A stretch of DNA of 57,788 nucleotides. Source: Alectoria sarmentosa. Taxonomy: Eukaryota > Ascomycota > Lecanoromycetes > Lecanorales > Parmeliaceae. Shown piece after piece: positions 38,737 through 51,694 of the stretch; within the stretch, counting starts at the first letter, position 1; each line of letters starts with the position of its first letter. Position numbers and translations under genes: made by a program. The notes beneath the pieces are model-generated. The model did no database searches, was not told where the DNA came from, and saw nothing but the letters and a program-made list of their open reading frames with translations. Where the stretch lies: positions 1 to 57,788 of the forward strand of contig WOGZ01000221.1 in NCBI GenBank assembly GCA_009733775.1, in the 5' to 3' direction.

Positions 38737-38840
38737 CCGACGTTACGATTCACTTTTGTTACCCGACGTTAATTTTCACAATTACAACCCGACGTTACGA
38801 TTCACTGTTGTTACCCGACGTTGATTTTCACTCTTATAAC
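38737..38840 (+). repeat. 26-bp tandem repeat, four units, in copia 2
   Basis: Four exact-length 26-bp units starting CCGACGTT, alternating between ACGATTCACTNTTGTTAC and RATTTTCACNNTTAYAAC endings, so the higher-order period is 52 bp. It lies just before the 3-prime LTR. GC-richer and less mutated than the rest of the element. Confidence 0.9.
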
Positions 38841-38878
38841 CCGAAATTCAAATTTAAAAAGATGCGAGCGAAGAGGAG

Positions 38879-39014
38879 TGTTGAAATTCCGAATCACATA
38901 ACGCCAAGCCTTGGCGTCACGTGCGCACTATTAATGCGCCCATACATAAATCGCTCTTTCTTCCGTAATACTTTTAAAGCAATACAACTAAGTGTTCTAC
39001 TTCATATTTTGACA
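38879..39014 (+). repeat. 3-prime LTR of copia 2
   Basis: 136 bp, TGTTGAAATTCCG to CATATTTTGACA, then GAATC. The least mutated of the four copia LTRs. The inverted repeat ACGCCAAGCCTTGGCGT is intact. Confidence 0.92.
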
Positions 39015-39019
39015 GAATC

Positions 39020-41093
39020 ACACTTTTTTTTTATAAAAGAAAAAACGACGAAAGAAAAGTCGATTATAATTGAATTCATTAAAAATATACACGTTGTTAA
39101 TAATTTCAAAACAAACCTTTCAATAAAAATGAATATTTTTGATTCGAAAGAAATAATCATTGATTTTTTTAAAGAAAACATAATTTTTATAAAATATCAA
39201 AATGTCTCGATATTTATACAATTTACGTTATGAAATAATATGCGTATTCGACGAATCGTTCGAGCGATGAAAAAACCAATCATTTTTTTAAAATTAATTA
39301 AGACAATAATCGTTTTCTTGAAAAAGAAGAAATCGTTATCAAATCGTGATTTTCTTTTCAAATCAAAAATGAAAAACGTATATTCTCATTTTATAAATAT
39401 TGAATTTAATTTTGTTAATATACGTAACGATAACGATTCTTCATTCATTATATCTCATCGTTATAAAATTAATTCGATAATAAAATATGAAATTAAAAAA
39501 GTTTATTTCGTGAAATTGAAAAATCATTCTTTAATCGTTAAATCTTCATAAAACGAAAAACTTATATTTATTAAATTTATAAATTTATTAAATTTAAAAT
39601 CAATTTTAGAAAAAGCAAAAATAAATCTTATTTTGAAAATCAAACTTTTTAACGATATCATAATTTATAAAAGATAAAAATACGTGAAAATTATAAAGAA
39701 ATTTACGAAGAAAAATTCTCGAATTTGAGAAAATATTAAAAATATCATTAATTTATCGAAATTCGAATGATTATAAATAAATATTATTAATAATTAACAG
39801 TTCTCATTTATCAAGCTCGAATATAAAATTTATTTTTTAATTTCGAAAATCAAAAAGTTGATGAACGAAAAATTTAATAAGATATATTTATAAAAGAAAA
39901 TGAATTAATCAATAAAACTTATATTTTTTATCTTTTCGATTTTTGTAATTTATAAAATCGTTTATATTGATTTAAAAAAGATTTCGAAATGAAAAGAAAA
40001 AATGATTATGAATATTCGAGAATTAAATAAAATTATTGTTTTAAATATTTTTTCGATTTCGCTTCAAAAAAATATCGTTATTTTTATTCAAAAATATAAT
40101 TTCATTAACGTGATCGATTATAATAAGCAATTCCATTTATTTTTGATCAAAAAAAATCATCATTAACGTTTTATTATCGTATTTTATAAAGGATTTGAAC
40201 ATTTTAATGTCGCAGCAATGAAATTTAAGAATTTTGTTTTTTATGTATAAAGAAAAATGAACGAATTTTTGCGCTCATATCGTTATTTCGCGAGATGTTA
40301 CATTGATAATATTATAATTTTTTTTATATTGCGAAAAAACATTTCGAGCATTTAAAAACGATTTTCGCGTTTTTTATATGTTTCAAAATTACCCTCGAAT
40401 CAAAGAAATCATATTTGAATTATTTATTAATTATCTTATTTGAATAAAGAATTAATGATTTCGAGTTTATTATCATCGAAAAACGATTAATAATCATCAA
40501 AAAAATGCGATTTTCAAAAACTTTAAAAACTTTCGAAACTTATTTTGATATAACGAATTAATTGCGTAAAAATATCGATTATTTCGTATAAATTGCGAAA
40601 TTCTTATAATATTTGAAAACGAAATTTTTCAAACGATCTTTTATTGTTAATAAACGTCAAAAAAAAATTTAAAATCACGAAAATCATTTTCATTAATGAC
40701 AAGTTTGAGTTATTTGAGATATTATAAAAAACTTTAATTACGAAAACGTATTTTCATTATCATAATTTTAAATGATAAACATATGTCGATCTTGATGAAT
40801 CGAAAAGATATAAATTTAAGATGATAATATATTATGTGTTTAAAAACCCTCAAAGCAATTCTTTTTCAAAAATCAATATATAATTAATTTTTTTTTATTT
40901 AAATTATTCAATGTTACGAAATTTCGTTATTAATTAATAAAATTGAAAATCGTAATTTTAATATAAATTTTAAAGAAAATTCCACACATATTGAATTAAC
41001 GTTTCGAAAAGAAAATAATTATTTTCATTGATTATTTTGTAATAATGAATATTATACGACAAATTTTTTTTTTTTTTTTAAATAAAATGAATC
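39020..41093 (+). pseudogene. Gypsy C pol, part 1: protease, RT, start of RNase H
   Basis: Protease at 39076-39233 (IHVVNNFKTNLSIKMNIF, family HVVDDLKANMLIGMDIL). Protease-RT linker at 39240-39551 (NRDFLFKSKMKNVYSH, NIRNDNDSSFIISHRYKI). RT at about 40140-40680 (FEHFNVAAMKFKNFVFYV, then RYFARCYIDNIIIFF, family RHFARAYIDDIVIFS). RNase H from about 40785 (VDLDESKRYKFKMIIYYV). It stops at 41093, where gypsy D inserted with GAATC; the frame resumes at 51953 after D. Confidence 0.87.
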
Positions 41094-41346
41094 TGTCAAG
41101 AGAATCGTTATGTTATCATGTTGTCAAGCTGCGTATCTGTCTAACAGATACCTTATCAAGTTCATGACTTGACAAGAAGTTAATAAATAGCCAATTCTCA
41201 TAGAAGAATCAATTAATTTATAACCACCCAAAATATGATCTTTTTAATGTATCACATTGTCGACATCATTATGTCGTCAATCATAATCATATCGTTTATT
41301 ATGAACTTGACAAGCATCTCATAATCAATCAATCGTATTCTCAACA
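41094..41346 (+). repeat. 5-prime LTR of gypsy D
   Basis: TGTCAAGAGAATCGTTATG to TTCTCAACA. Followed by TTTGATAATAACAC, a primer-binding-like segment cut after 14 bases by solo LTR E. Confidence 0.92.
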
Positions 41347-41360
41347 TTTGATAATAACAC

Positions 41361-41575
41361 TGTCACGGCAAGCATGTAGGATGCCAAGGTACTTGCTTGG
41401 CAAGGTACGTGATCTGGCGAGGTACTTGCCTTGCCACTCAGGTTTGCCTGCCAAGGAAGTACCTTAGCAAGATCCTTAGCTCAGCATGATAAATAGTCAG
41501 ATTTCTAAGTAGCAAGAATCAAGCTTCATACACCACACAATGCATATATGCTTCTGTCATGAAACTGCCATGACA
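41361..41575 (+). repeat. Solo LTR E with TSD AACAC
   Basis: 215 bp, TGTCACGGCAAGCATGTAGG to AACTGCCATGACA, between two copies of AACAC (41356-41360 and 41576-41580). No internal region, so it is a solo LTR left by LTR-LTR recombination or a very short non-autonomous unit. Much GC-richer than its host and hardly RIP-mutated. It resembles the LTRs of A and D (GCCAAGGTACTT, GAATCAA, ACACCAC-type motifs). It contains several GGTAC motifs in both orientations. Confidence 0.9.
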
Positions 41576-42699
41576 AACACGTACATATAATTATCTGATC
41601 AAACTTCTTCATTGATAATAATTATATGATATTAAATTCTTTATCATTCAAACATATTACATCATTTAAATCGACGATTCATTATTTGTCGATTAATTCA
41701 ATTTGTTTATCACATCAAACAATTTATTATAATTTTTATCAAATGATCGAGTTTTAACATTATTGAGATCGTTTTTTTTTTGATTATTTGTTTTTTTTTT
41801 AATTAATTATTGATTGTTTTTGACGACTTTTTTTAAATCGATAAATGTATTTCTTTATCAAGAGGCAAGTATCATTTGACGAAAAAAATCGATAATTGAA
41901 ATCTTATCAAATTCACTCTTTTCATTTTTTTTTTTTTATGATTTGAAAAAAACACTCTTTTTTCATATATTTATCGTAAATTTTCAATCGACGCTTATTA
42001 TTTAATTGTTTATGAAAAAACATTATTAAATTGAAATTTATTTTCGAATTTAACGTTATGAAAAATGCTCTCATCACAATTTATCAATTTTAAAACTTTA
42101 TTAAATTTGAGTTTTCATTAATTGCTCTTATTGAAAAAGAAATTCGATTTGTTATTAATTTCATTATGAAATATATTTAACATTCGATTAAGTTCGAATA
42201 ATAAAAAAACACCTTAATAAGAAAAATCCGAATTCGCTTACGATCGAAATCTATTTAAACATTTACATGATCATTAAATTAAATAATAAATAAACTCTTT
42301 TTGAAAGTTTTCATTAAGAGATTTAATAAAAACATCGAAAACGTAATTCAACATTTTAAATCATTTTCAAAATCGAAATAAAAAAGTCATTCGAAGCAGA
42401 AAAGCAATTCGAAACAAAAAAATAATTCGAAAAAAAAACTTTATTCATCCTTCTCACCGATCTCAAAAGAGAAATAATTCACCATTTCAAAAGAATTATC
42501 GAAAAATGACGATATTAAGTCGATAATCGAGCAATTAATAAACATATCAAATAACGTTATTTAAAACGTTAACAAGTTAGATTTTTTTTAATTTATTATT
42601 ACATCGAAATCGATATTATTCATTAATAATCTTTCTTTTATTGAAAACGATTTCATTAACTTCACGAAATCGTTATTCAATTCGTTATTAATATTAAGA

Positions 42700-43850
42700 A
42701 AATCGTTTATTCTCATTAATTCTTAAAATAATTTTTTATTTTATTCATTTATTCATTTTGACGTTTTAAAGTTATATGATTTTAAATATGTGATTTATAA
42801 TTATAAAAAAATCATCTTTAAAAAGGTTTACATTTTTAATAAATGTGTTTATAATTATGTTTTATTTATCGACGAGGTTATTGTTAAAGAAAATCTTTTT
42901 TTTTGTTTTCAAAATTCAACATTAAATTGATATCTCGAAAATATCGACGACTTCAAATGAAAAGTCTTTAAAAATATAACATTAATCGATTTTATCGATT
43001 AATTAACATTGCGATTTAAAATGAATATAATTAAGATAATAAATAAATTGCATATCGAGAATTTTTTTTTGAGAACGTTATTAAAAAACGCGATTCTCAA
43101 AGATATTTATAAAACGTTTAATTATACATTATAACATCAAGCGTAAATAATCGTCACGCTTATTTAATGTGAATATAATAAAATCTTAACGTCGAAATTC
43201 GATCGATAATGTTAATATTAATATTTATTATAATTATATAAACGTTTATAAAGAAATTAAAAATAAAAATAAATTTATGAAAAATAATAAATAAGCGTCG
43301 ACGAATTAATCGTTCGAAATAAATCGATAATGCATAATTTAAATAACAAAACCAAAATTAATATGATAAATCTCGACAACAAAATCTCAATGTTAATAAA
43401 TCTTTTTTTTATCAAAATGAAATTAATCGCTTATAATATCAATTTTAATAATTTAATCGATCATATTATTAATATAATAATCGTCAAAAAACATATTAAT
43501 TATATTAAAATAAATATGTTAATCGAGGAGAATACTCATTTTCTTTTTTATAAAAGAAATCCCAAAATTAATTGCAGATCATCGTTTTTTAAAATAAATT
43601 ATTGATAATTATGATTTTAATAATCGATGTTATTTAATCGATAAAGATTTTTTAACAATTCAATTATTTTTCTCGTTAATTAAATGATAATAAAAACAAT
43701 TCGAATTATCGAAATAATTCGAATTATCGAGATAATTCGAATTATCGAGACGATTTGAATTATCGAGAGAATCATAATCTTTTTTTTCGAGAAAAAAGAG
43801 ATTTTTAATTTGATAATAATTTGAAATAGCGATATTAATAAAATGTTAAT
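42700..43850 (+). pseudogene. Gag region of gypsy D (broken)
   Basis: The plus frame near 42815-43010 reads NYVLFIDEVIVKENLFFCF and FKNITLIDFIDxLTLRF, resembling the matrix/capsid part of fungal gypsy Gag. The open segment 43330-43605 continues in the same region. At about 43688-43765 there is an 18-bp tandem repeat giving a six-residue repeat (NSNYRD-like), a plausible low-complexity Gag tail. Confidence 0.55.
43688..43765 (+). repeat. 18-bp tandem repeat in gypsy D gag
   Basis: Four units close to AATTCGAATTATCGAGAT. In the plus frame they encode NSNYRN, NSNYRD, NSNYRD, DLNYRE. The minus-strand open frame across it (repeats of IIRIIS) is a shadow. Confidence 0.8.
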
Positions 43851-44459
43851 TATGTTTTTTTTCAATCGACGGCCATTTATCATAAAAATTCTCAAAATTT
43901 ATATTTAAAAAACGATTATAAAACATATTAATTTGATGAATTTCAAGACGAGAAATTCGATTTTGTTTCGAACAATTTCGGATATTATATCAATATTGAT
44001 AATAAATTATTAATATTTATAAATCAATTTAAAAACGATAAAAAGAATGTTAATATCGATATTAACACTTATTATGCGTTAACGAATTATTTCAATTCGT
44101 ATTTTATGAAATTACGATTAATAAAATTCAAAATGTGTCGAAAATACAAAAAAGGTTTTCTTTTAAAAACAAATTATATATTTTTTTTAAAATTTATAAA
44201 AATAAAATCAAGGACATCAATAAAATCGTTTTCAATTTCGTAATCGACGATTTTAAAAATGTCATTTTTATTGGTGATTCGAGAATCGCATTTATCATTT
44301 TCATCACGAAGATTACGATAATTTTTATTAATAATAATGAAATTGTTAATAACGAACAAAAGAAGATCGAAGAAACGATATATTTCGTAAATTTCGTATA
44401 TTATATTATTAAATCAATATCGAAAAAGATATCGAATATAAAACTCGTTTTCAGAAAAT

Positions 44460-47400
44460 GATATTTCGTTATTTTAATAATGTTTTTTGTTTTGTGAAAA
44501 GTTAAAATCATTATATGCGTGAATTCAAAATACATTATATCGTTGATTAACAAATTTTTTTTAAAAGAAATTTTATTAAATGTTTTAATCAAAAAAATTA
44601 AAATGAGTATCAACATTAAAGAAATCAACACTTTTAAATATATGATTAATAATTATTATTTTTTCGATTTATATATTTTTGACACGTTTAATGACTAATG
44701 ATTAATAATTTATATACGTAAAAAAATATATATTATCGATGATCTTAAAATAAAAATGTTTTTGAAAATGAATATTTTAAATTTAAAACGTATAAACATT
44801 GACGTTAACGAGGAGAAGTTATTAATTAAAAATTATAATGATTTAATAATGAACATTTAAATTACAATTAAAAATAATGTTGACGTATAACGAATAATAC
44901 GCAATTAAAAAAAAATTGCGATCTTTTTTAAATCGATAATAAAAATATTTATCGAATTACGTATCTCAACGCCCTTATCAAATAAAAATTATTTATTCGA
45001 ATTTAATCATATAAGAATTTATATTCACATAATAAACGTCGAATTTTTTTTTATTTATATTAAAAACGATATTAATATTGTTAAAATCGTATCTCGACAT
45101 TTCAATTTAAATATCATTATTAAATATAACGTCGACTCATATTTCGTTATTCATTTAAATAATTACGATTTAATGATAAAAAATCGAAAATTAAAAATTA
45201 ACGCGTTAAAAGATAATTTCGATATTAAAATAAATAATAATATTTTAATGTGTGACATCGAGAAATAGATTGTTAATTTGAAAACCTTGATAATCGAATA
45301 TATCGACATTGAAAAAAAATATCGATGAGATTATAAACGTTTCAAAAAATGATTTTATGAGAATTAATTTGAACATCAATTGAAACTTCACGTCGATTTT
45401 TAAATTCGTTTAAAAAATCTTTTTGTTTGACGCGATAAATAGAGAAGCAGTTGATAAAAAATTCGATAAATTATATATATAAAACAAAATGAAATGAATA
45501 ACGAAATTTATTTTTTTCTTTTAATTTATGTTTGTGATTTAAAAAACGATATTCGAAGGGTCGAAAAAGTTGTTAACAAGGAAATTAAAAGTAATAATAA
45601 ATATTCGTGAATTTAATCGAATTATTATTATAAATTTTTATTCATTATCGTTATAAAATAATGTTATTAATTTGTTATAAGATATAAAATACATTAATAT
45701 TTTCGATAATTTGTCTTTTTTTTTTTAATTTGACGTTTGATTCGAAAATTAATATAAACAAATAATCGCTTCTCATCGAGAATTCGAATATTTTAAAATT
45801 ATTATAATGAATTTTAAGGGCTCGTTATCGTATATATAATGTGTTATAAATAAAAAATTAAGATTTTTTAAAAACTTCGTCAAAGTTTATATCGACGATT
45901 TAATAACATTTTTAAAAAACTTCGAATTGTATATTAAGCATTTTCGCAAATTTTTTTAATTGTTAAAAGAGTTGAGAATTATCATTAATTTAAAAAAGAT
46001 ATTTTTGAATTATTTAAACGTTATCCTTCTTAAACAAAAGGTCAACGTTTTCGAATTATTTATAATAAAAAAATGAATTGAAATCTTAACGAATATTAAA
46101 TTCTTCATCGATTTCGAAATTTTAAAACATTATTTTAAATTGATAAAATGAATAAAAATCAAAATTGTGTATTATGCGTAAAAGACGAAGTCTTTTTAAT
46201 GAAAAAAGACCTTTTTATTAAAGAAATCGTTTATCGTTGAAAAATAAAAACGATAAAAGTTCATTAAGAAAATTTTTATCGATAAAAAACAATTGCTATT
46301 TGATTTCTTTCGTTTATTATAAAAGTTTTTCTTTTTATCGAATTTCTTGATACATTTTAATCGAAAATAACGAATTTATATCAATATCGACGCTTTTAAA
46401 AAACGCGGCTTCGACGTTTATATATATTATATTAAAAATAATTTCGAAAATAATGATTTTTTTAAAAGCGATATCATGTTAATATTATTTCTTTTTAAAT
46501 CGTTAAATAATGTCGAATTTCATTATTAATTAATCGAATTGAAGGTTATCGAATTAATTTAAATAATTCGTAAAATTAAACATTATATTGACAATTCGTT
46601 ATATATCATAATCGTATATATAAATTATTTAATAATAATTAACATTATCAAGCAAATTAATTTAACATCATTTTCGATAAATAAATTGAATTTACGCTTA
46701 ATAAAAACATTATAATATTTATTATAATTTAAATTTGATGTTCGTTATAAGTTTAATAAACAATATATGATGTCGAATATCTTTTTTAAATTCATAAATG
46801 AATCGATATTCGAAAAAGGCATGTTAATTTTAAAAGAAGGTATTTTTAACGAAATATTTGTTTTTAATAAATTTTTAATAAAGATGTTAAAAGAATTTAA
46901 GGTGAAAGTTTAAATTTTTTATGTCAAGAATAAAAAATGAATTAAAATATAAAAGGTATTAAAAAACGAGGATTCAATTTTTGATATTCAATTTTATTTC
47001 GTCGACGATTTATTATATTTTACGAACTCTTTTGATAAAATGCGATTTTGTTTATTTAAAAAGTTTAAAAAGAAAATCTTTTAATAAATATATAATGAAA
47101 ATGCATATATCGAATTTAATAAAACGTATAAAGTGATTACGAATAATTATTTTTTTAGAAAAGTTATTCGTCGATTTTATTATTATATTCATTATTGTTA
47201 TGAGTGTAATATTAATCAAATAAAACGTTATATGAAATACGATTCACTCACCTTTATAATCGAATCGTCAATATCATATCACATAATTATTATTGATTTT
47301 ATATAAATATTGTTAAAAATAACAAAAAAAATGAATATTATTATGTTAATAATTTGCAAATTTTTCAAAAGGATTATTTTTATTTTTAATAAAAATATTT

Positions 47401-48360
47401 TTTTAACGAAGGATTAAGTCGAAATCTTTTTGAATAAAATTATTGATTAAGGTTTATTAATAACATTTATTTTTGATCGCGACAAAAAATTCATATCAAT
47501 TTTTTAAAAATTCATTTTCAAGAAATTAAACGTTAATTTTTGAATTAATATAATATATATAATTTACAAATCGATGATTAATCAGAGAAAATTAATTAAA
47601 CGATCAAAATTATTTTACATTATTGATTAACGAATAATTTCATCGTCGATTGAATAAAATATTTATCGCGTTTATATAATATATTTAATAATTTATCGAA
47701 CTCGATTATAAAATTAAATATAAATAAAATCATTTACGATTATCGTTTTCGCGATATTTTTTTATTGTTGATCTCAAATTAAATTCGAGATAATGAATTT
47801 TTATCGAAATGATTTATTAATGTCAAAAACGTCGAAAAGATAATCGTTTAAATCAACGTTAAAACAAAAATTGTTTATGATTTACATTATCGATCGATTT
47901 TTTTTAATGAAGAAAAAGAGATTTTTTTGAAGTTTCATCATGAATATAATTTGTTTAAAATTTTTAATTTCAAGTTTGTTAATCAAAAAATAAATTCGTT
48001 TAAGGTTTTTTAAAAAATCAACAATTTGACGTATAAAATAAACGTATCGATTTATTAATAAATTTATTTCGTTATATCAATTATGGAATTCGAATCATCG
48101 TTCAAAAATGAAGATTCATATCGTTATTTTACTCGATTTAATCATTCATCGACGATTATCGAATTTAATAAAAAATGATATAAATATGTTATAAAAAAAC
48201 TGATTGACAAGCGTCAACGTCGTTATGAAACGAAAAAATCGATAATTGAATATCTCGTATAATAATTAAAATGAAAATTAAAATTTGATTAATGATACGA
48301 CGATGATTTATTGAAAAATATAAAAAATCTAATCGATAAATATGAAAAGACTCACACGCT
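44460..48360 (+). pseudogene. Gypsy D pol: protease, RT, RNase H, integrase, chromodomain (broken)
   Basis: Protease near 44725-44830 (IYIIDDLKIKMFLKMNILN). RT palm at about 45855-46140 (FVKVYIDDLITFLKNFELY with the YIDD box intact, then KELRIIINLKK). RNase H from about 46375 (FISISTL-like and LNLRLIKTL, then FKFDVRYKFNKQYMMSNI, family FxFDVRYKPGKxNxxPDAL). Integrase at about 47200-47900 (ITFIFDRDKKFISIF, family VIISDRDRKFLSDFW). Chromodomain at 48195-48357 (KLIDKRQRRYETKKS, IIEYLV, stops, then DDDLLKNIKNLIDKYEKTH). Stops replace the Trp residues of the YLVRWKG motif. YIDD and several acidic residues remain but no domain is whole. Confidence 0.88.
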
Positions 48361-51300
48361 CGAACAACAAATTTTAAAATATAATCGATTAAAAAAAATA
48401 TCAAATTTGTGATCGTTTTAATTAACATGTTTTCGTAATAATATATAAAACGTGACAAATTAAAAAAAACCGTTAATGCTTTTAATATTAATCATGATAA
48501 TTTTTAATCGTGATTAACATATTCGTTTATGCAAAATAAAAACGTTAAATTGTCGTTTTAAGACGTTAAAATAAATGTTCATTATTTGATTATAAATATA
48601 TTTATTGAAAATGAGTTTATGATTTATTAACGCGATAAACAATCGCATTAAAGCGAAAACAAGATTTAACGCGAGATTTTGTGTTATCGATTTATTTTTT
48701 TAACATTAAATATTTCGTGATTGTTATTTATTTTATTATTTTTGTTTAACGATTATTTTATTTATTAATTCAATAATAATAAATCTTATTATTATTAATA
48801 AAAAATTGATTAAATCGAAAAAGCAAAGAAAATAATCACTTATTATATAATTTATCGAGAAAATTATCGAATTAATAATCACTTTAATCGATAATATTCG
48901 AAATATAACGAATGATAATATCGTTTTAAAATTAACGTCGAAAAAACATTTATTAATGAGCGAGAGAAGATATTGAACGTGAAAATTAAAAAATTAAAGT
49001 TATCGTAAAAAAACATACGTGTGATTATAAAGTCTTATTTTCATCGATTTAAAAAAAAAAAAATTTCATTAATATTGAATTGATTTATGAAGAAATTTAA
49101 ATTCAAGAATATAAAAAATTATTTCTTTATCGAAATATTATTATTTAATCTTTTTATTTATAACATAATAAAGACGTAAATCTCATAACGAGAAAAAAAT
49201 AAGCGATAATTAAAAATCTTTTAAACAATTAAACACATCATCATAAATAAAATAAATATGAATTCGATAATAAACGAATTTAAACGCGATAAGAATAAGA
49301 ACATTGTGTATATATAATTATATCGTTTATATAACGATAAAAGAATTAAATAAATGAAATCAATTAACTCGAATTTTTAAAAGATCGAAAAAAAGATAAA
49401 ATTTTATAAATTTAAAAAAAAACAATTTTGTTTCATTTATGAAAAGAAAACATTTTGTTATTTATATATAATAAATAATGATTTATATATATCGTTGTTT
49501 TTATAATTTGCGTTGATAAAGCAAACTTTTATTAAACGCTTTAATTTAATCGTTAATTAAATAAATGAATCTTTAAATCGCTTATCGTTGTCATCGATTT
49601 CGACGCTTTTTAATAAATTTTCGATTTTAATTATTTTTATCGAATCGACCTTTGTCTTATCATTAATTAAAATGAAATTTCGTTTTATTGATGAAATCGC
49701 GTTGATAATTATGATAATAAACACGTCGAACGTTATATAAAAATTAAAAGATTTGCGAAATCAATTCAAGTCATTTTCGTTGAAAATTATATTATTAAAA
49801 TTTACAATTTTGATAAAGCAATCATTTAAAATAACGTTAATAAACATTTAAATTAAAATTAAAAATAGATTAATATTTTTGATGAAAAAGGCGAGGAAAA
49901 CGAAAATAATGATTAATGTTATTATTTTTTCGATAATCAAATATGTCGAATTTAACGATATAATGATATAAAAATTGATTATTATTAATAAACATATTTA
50001 TATAATTTTAAATCAAAACGTTAATTTAAATAAATTATTAAACGAAATATAATTGCAAATTTATAAAAACAAATTCAAAATTTTCAAAAACGTTTTGCGA
50101 GCATATGCAAAAATAGTCAATAATATTACGATTAAAAACGCGAATAATGATAATGTTATTAAAAATCAAATTATCGAGATTCTCATTAAGAAAAAGCTTT
50201 TCGATTTATCAAAAAAGTTTAAATTTAATTTTTATTACGCATATTAATACATTATATTATAATTTTTCGCGAATTTGAATATTGAGAATAATTAAATAAA
50301 AACGATTTATGTTAAATATAAAAAAATCGACTTTATTAAGAAGAATCGAATTAAAATTCATAAAAAAAAAGTGTTCGATAATGAGATCAAAATCGAGCTT
50401 TAGGAATTTTACGTTTATTATAAATTTAATAAAATATTCATAATCGATATGATTAAAATCAAAAAATTATACGCGTTTATAGCAAATCTTAATTAATAAA
50501 ATAATGTTTTATATACGTTTATAAAATATGAGCGTATAATTAACGTTAATAAACAAATTAATTTAAATGTGAATCGATATAATAAGGTTAATTACGCGTT
50601 AACAAAACGTGTTGAACGATTTCGTTAATTAATGTTAAAAATGAAAAAGAATAACGCGATAATCGAGCGACGTTATAAATTTAACGTTATATCACATCGC
50701 TCGATAATCGAAAAATGTATTAACATTATTATTAATAATAAAGACGATAACGACGATCAAAAAACATATAAATTTAATTTTCGAAAAAAAAAATAAGATT
50801 AAAAATAATTTACGCAAACAATTTGCATATTTATTTAAAAGAAAAATTGTTAAAGCGAATATTCGCGTTGAAATAAGTGTTATTATCGAATCGATCATCA
50901 TATTCGATACAAAAGTCACTTTTAAACGATATAAAATCTTAAAAAAAGGTGACGCGAAGATCATAATGAAATATAACGACAATGTCAACTCAATCGATTT
51001 AAAATTATATACGAATTTAATTCATCATGCCATCGAACGTTTTATCATCGAACGTCTTATTATCAAACTTTTATTCAATTATTATTTTGAAAATAAACCT
51101 TTTTTTAAATTAAATTTTTCAATCTCTGATCGAATAGATTAAATTAATTAAATTGAATTCGATTAAAAATGTAAATATTCAATGAAAAAGCTTTTTTCGA
51201 CGCTCGATATTATTGTTAAAAAATCAAAACGTGATCATTTATTACGTCGTTATTCGTTTACGTTTACGTTTATAAATTATAAACACAAATTTGATCAAAT

Positions 51301-51694
51301 AGAAATCGTCGAATAATTTGAGGTTATTAAACTGTCAAACTCATTGCGTTATCATTCGTTTATATTTATATCATCGAAAAATTATGAGGATAAAAAAATA
51401 ACGAACGTCGATATAAATAATAATATGAAAAACGTTTTTGATCTCGAATCTTTGAAAGCCGCGGACATTGATAAATCAATAATTTTTGATAAAAACGTTG
51501 ATAAATTAATGATCTTTGATGAGATCATTTGAGGGTTATTAAATAAAAGATTTTAAACATGATCAAACACGTAAACATTATAAAAATAATAAATAATTAT
51601 CAAAGCACATAAACATTATGAGAGTAATAAATAATTATCGTTTTTCGTCGGAAAACATCATAAGAGCATGATGCATTGTTTATTGTTTATTAAT
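48361..51694 (+). other. Extra 3-prime region of gypsy D, no domain recognised
   Basis: 3.3 kb between the chromodomain and the 3-prime LTR. Longest open pieces are 50053-50247 and 51344-51532 (plus), both Asn/Lys/Ile-rich without known motif. A short duplicated segment (AAACATTAT...AATAAATAATTATC, about 51568-51640) occurs twice. It may be a decayed additional ORF or an older nested insertion; element C has a similar-sized extra region. Confidence 0.45.

Larger units (their letters stand above)
31464..39014 (+). mobile_element. Complete Ty1/copia element 2 (plus strand), TSD GAATC
   Basis: 7551 bp with 136-bp LTRs (31464-31599 and 38879-39014) and a perfect duplication GAATC (31459-31463 and 39015-39019). 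Integrase precedes RT and RNase H, the Ty1/copia order. It is inserted into the protease region of gypsy C: the C protease resumes at 39076. Same family as copia 1 and in the opposite orientation, with 5-prime ends facing each other across 4.25 kb. Confidence 0.93.
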
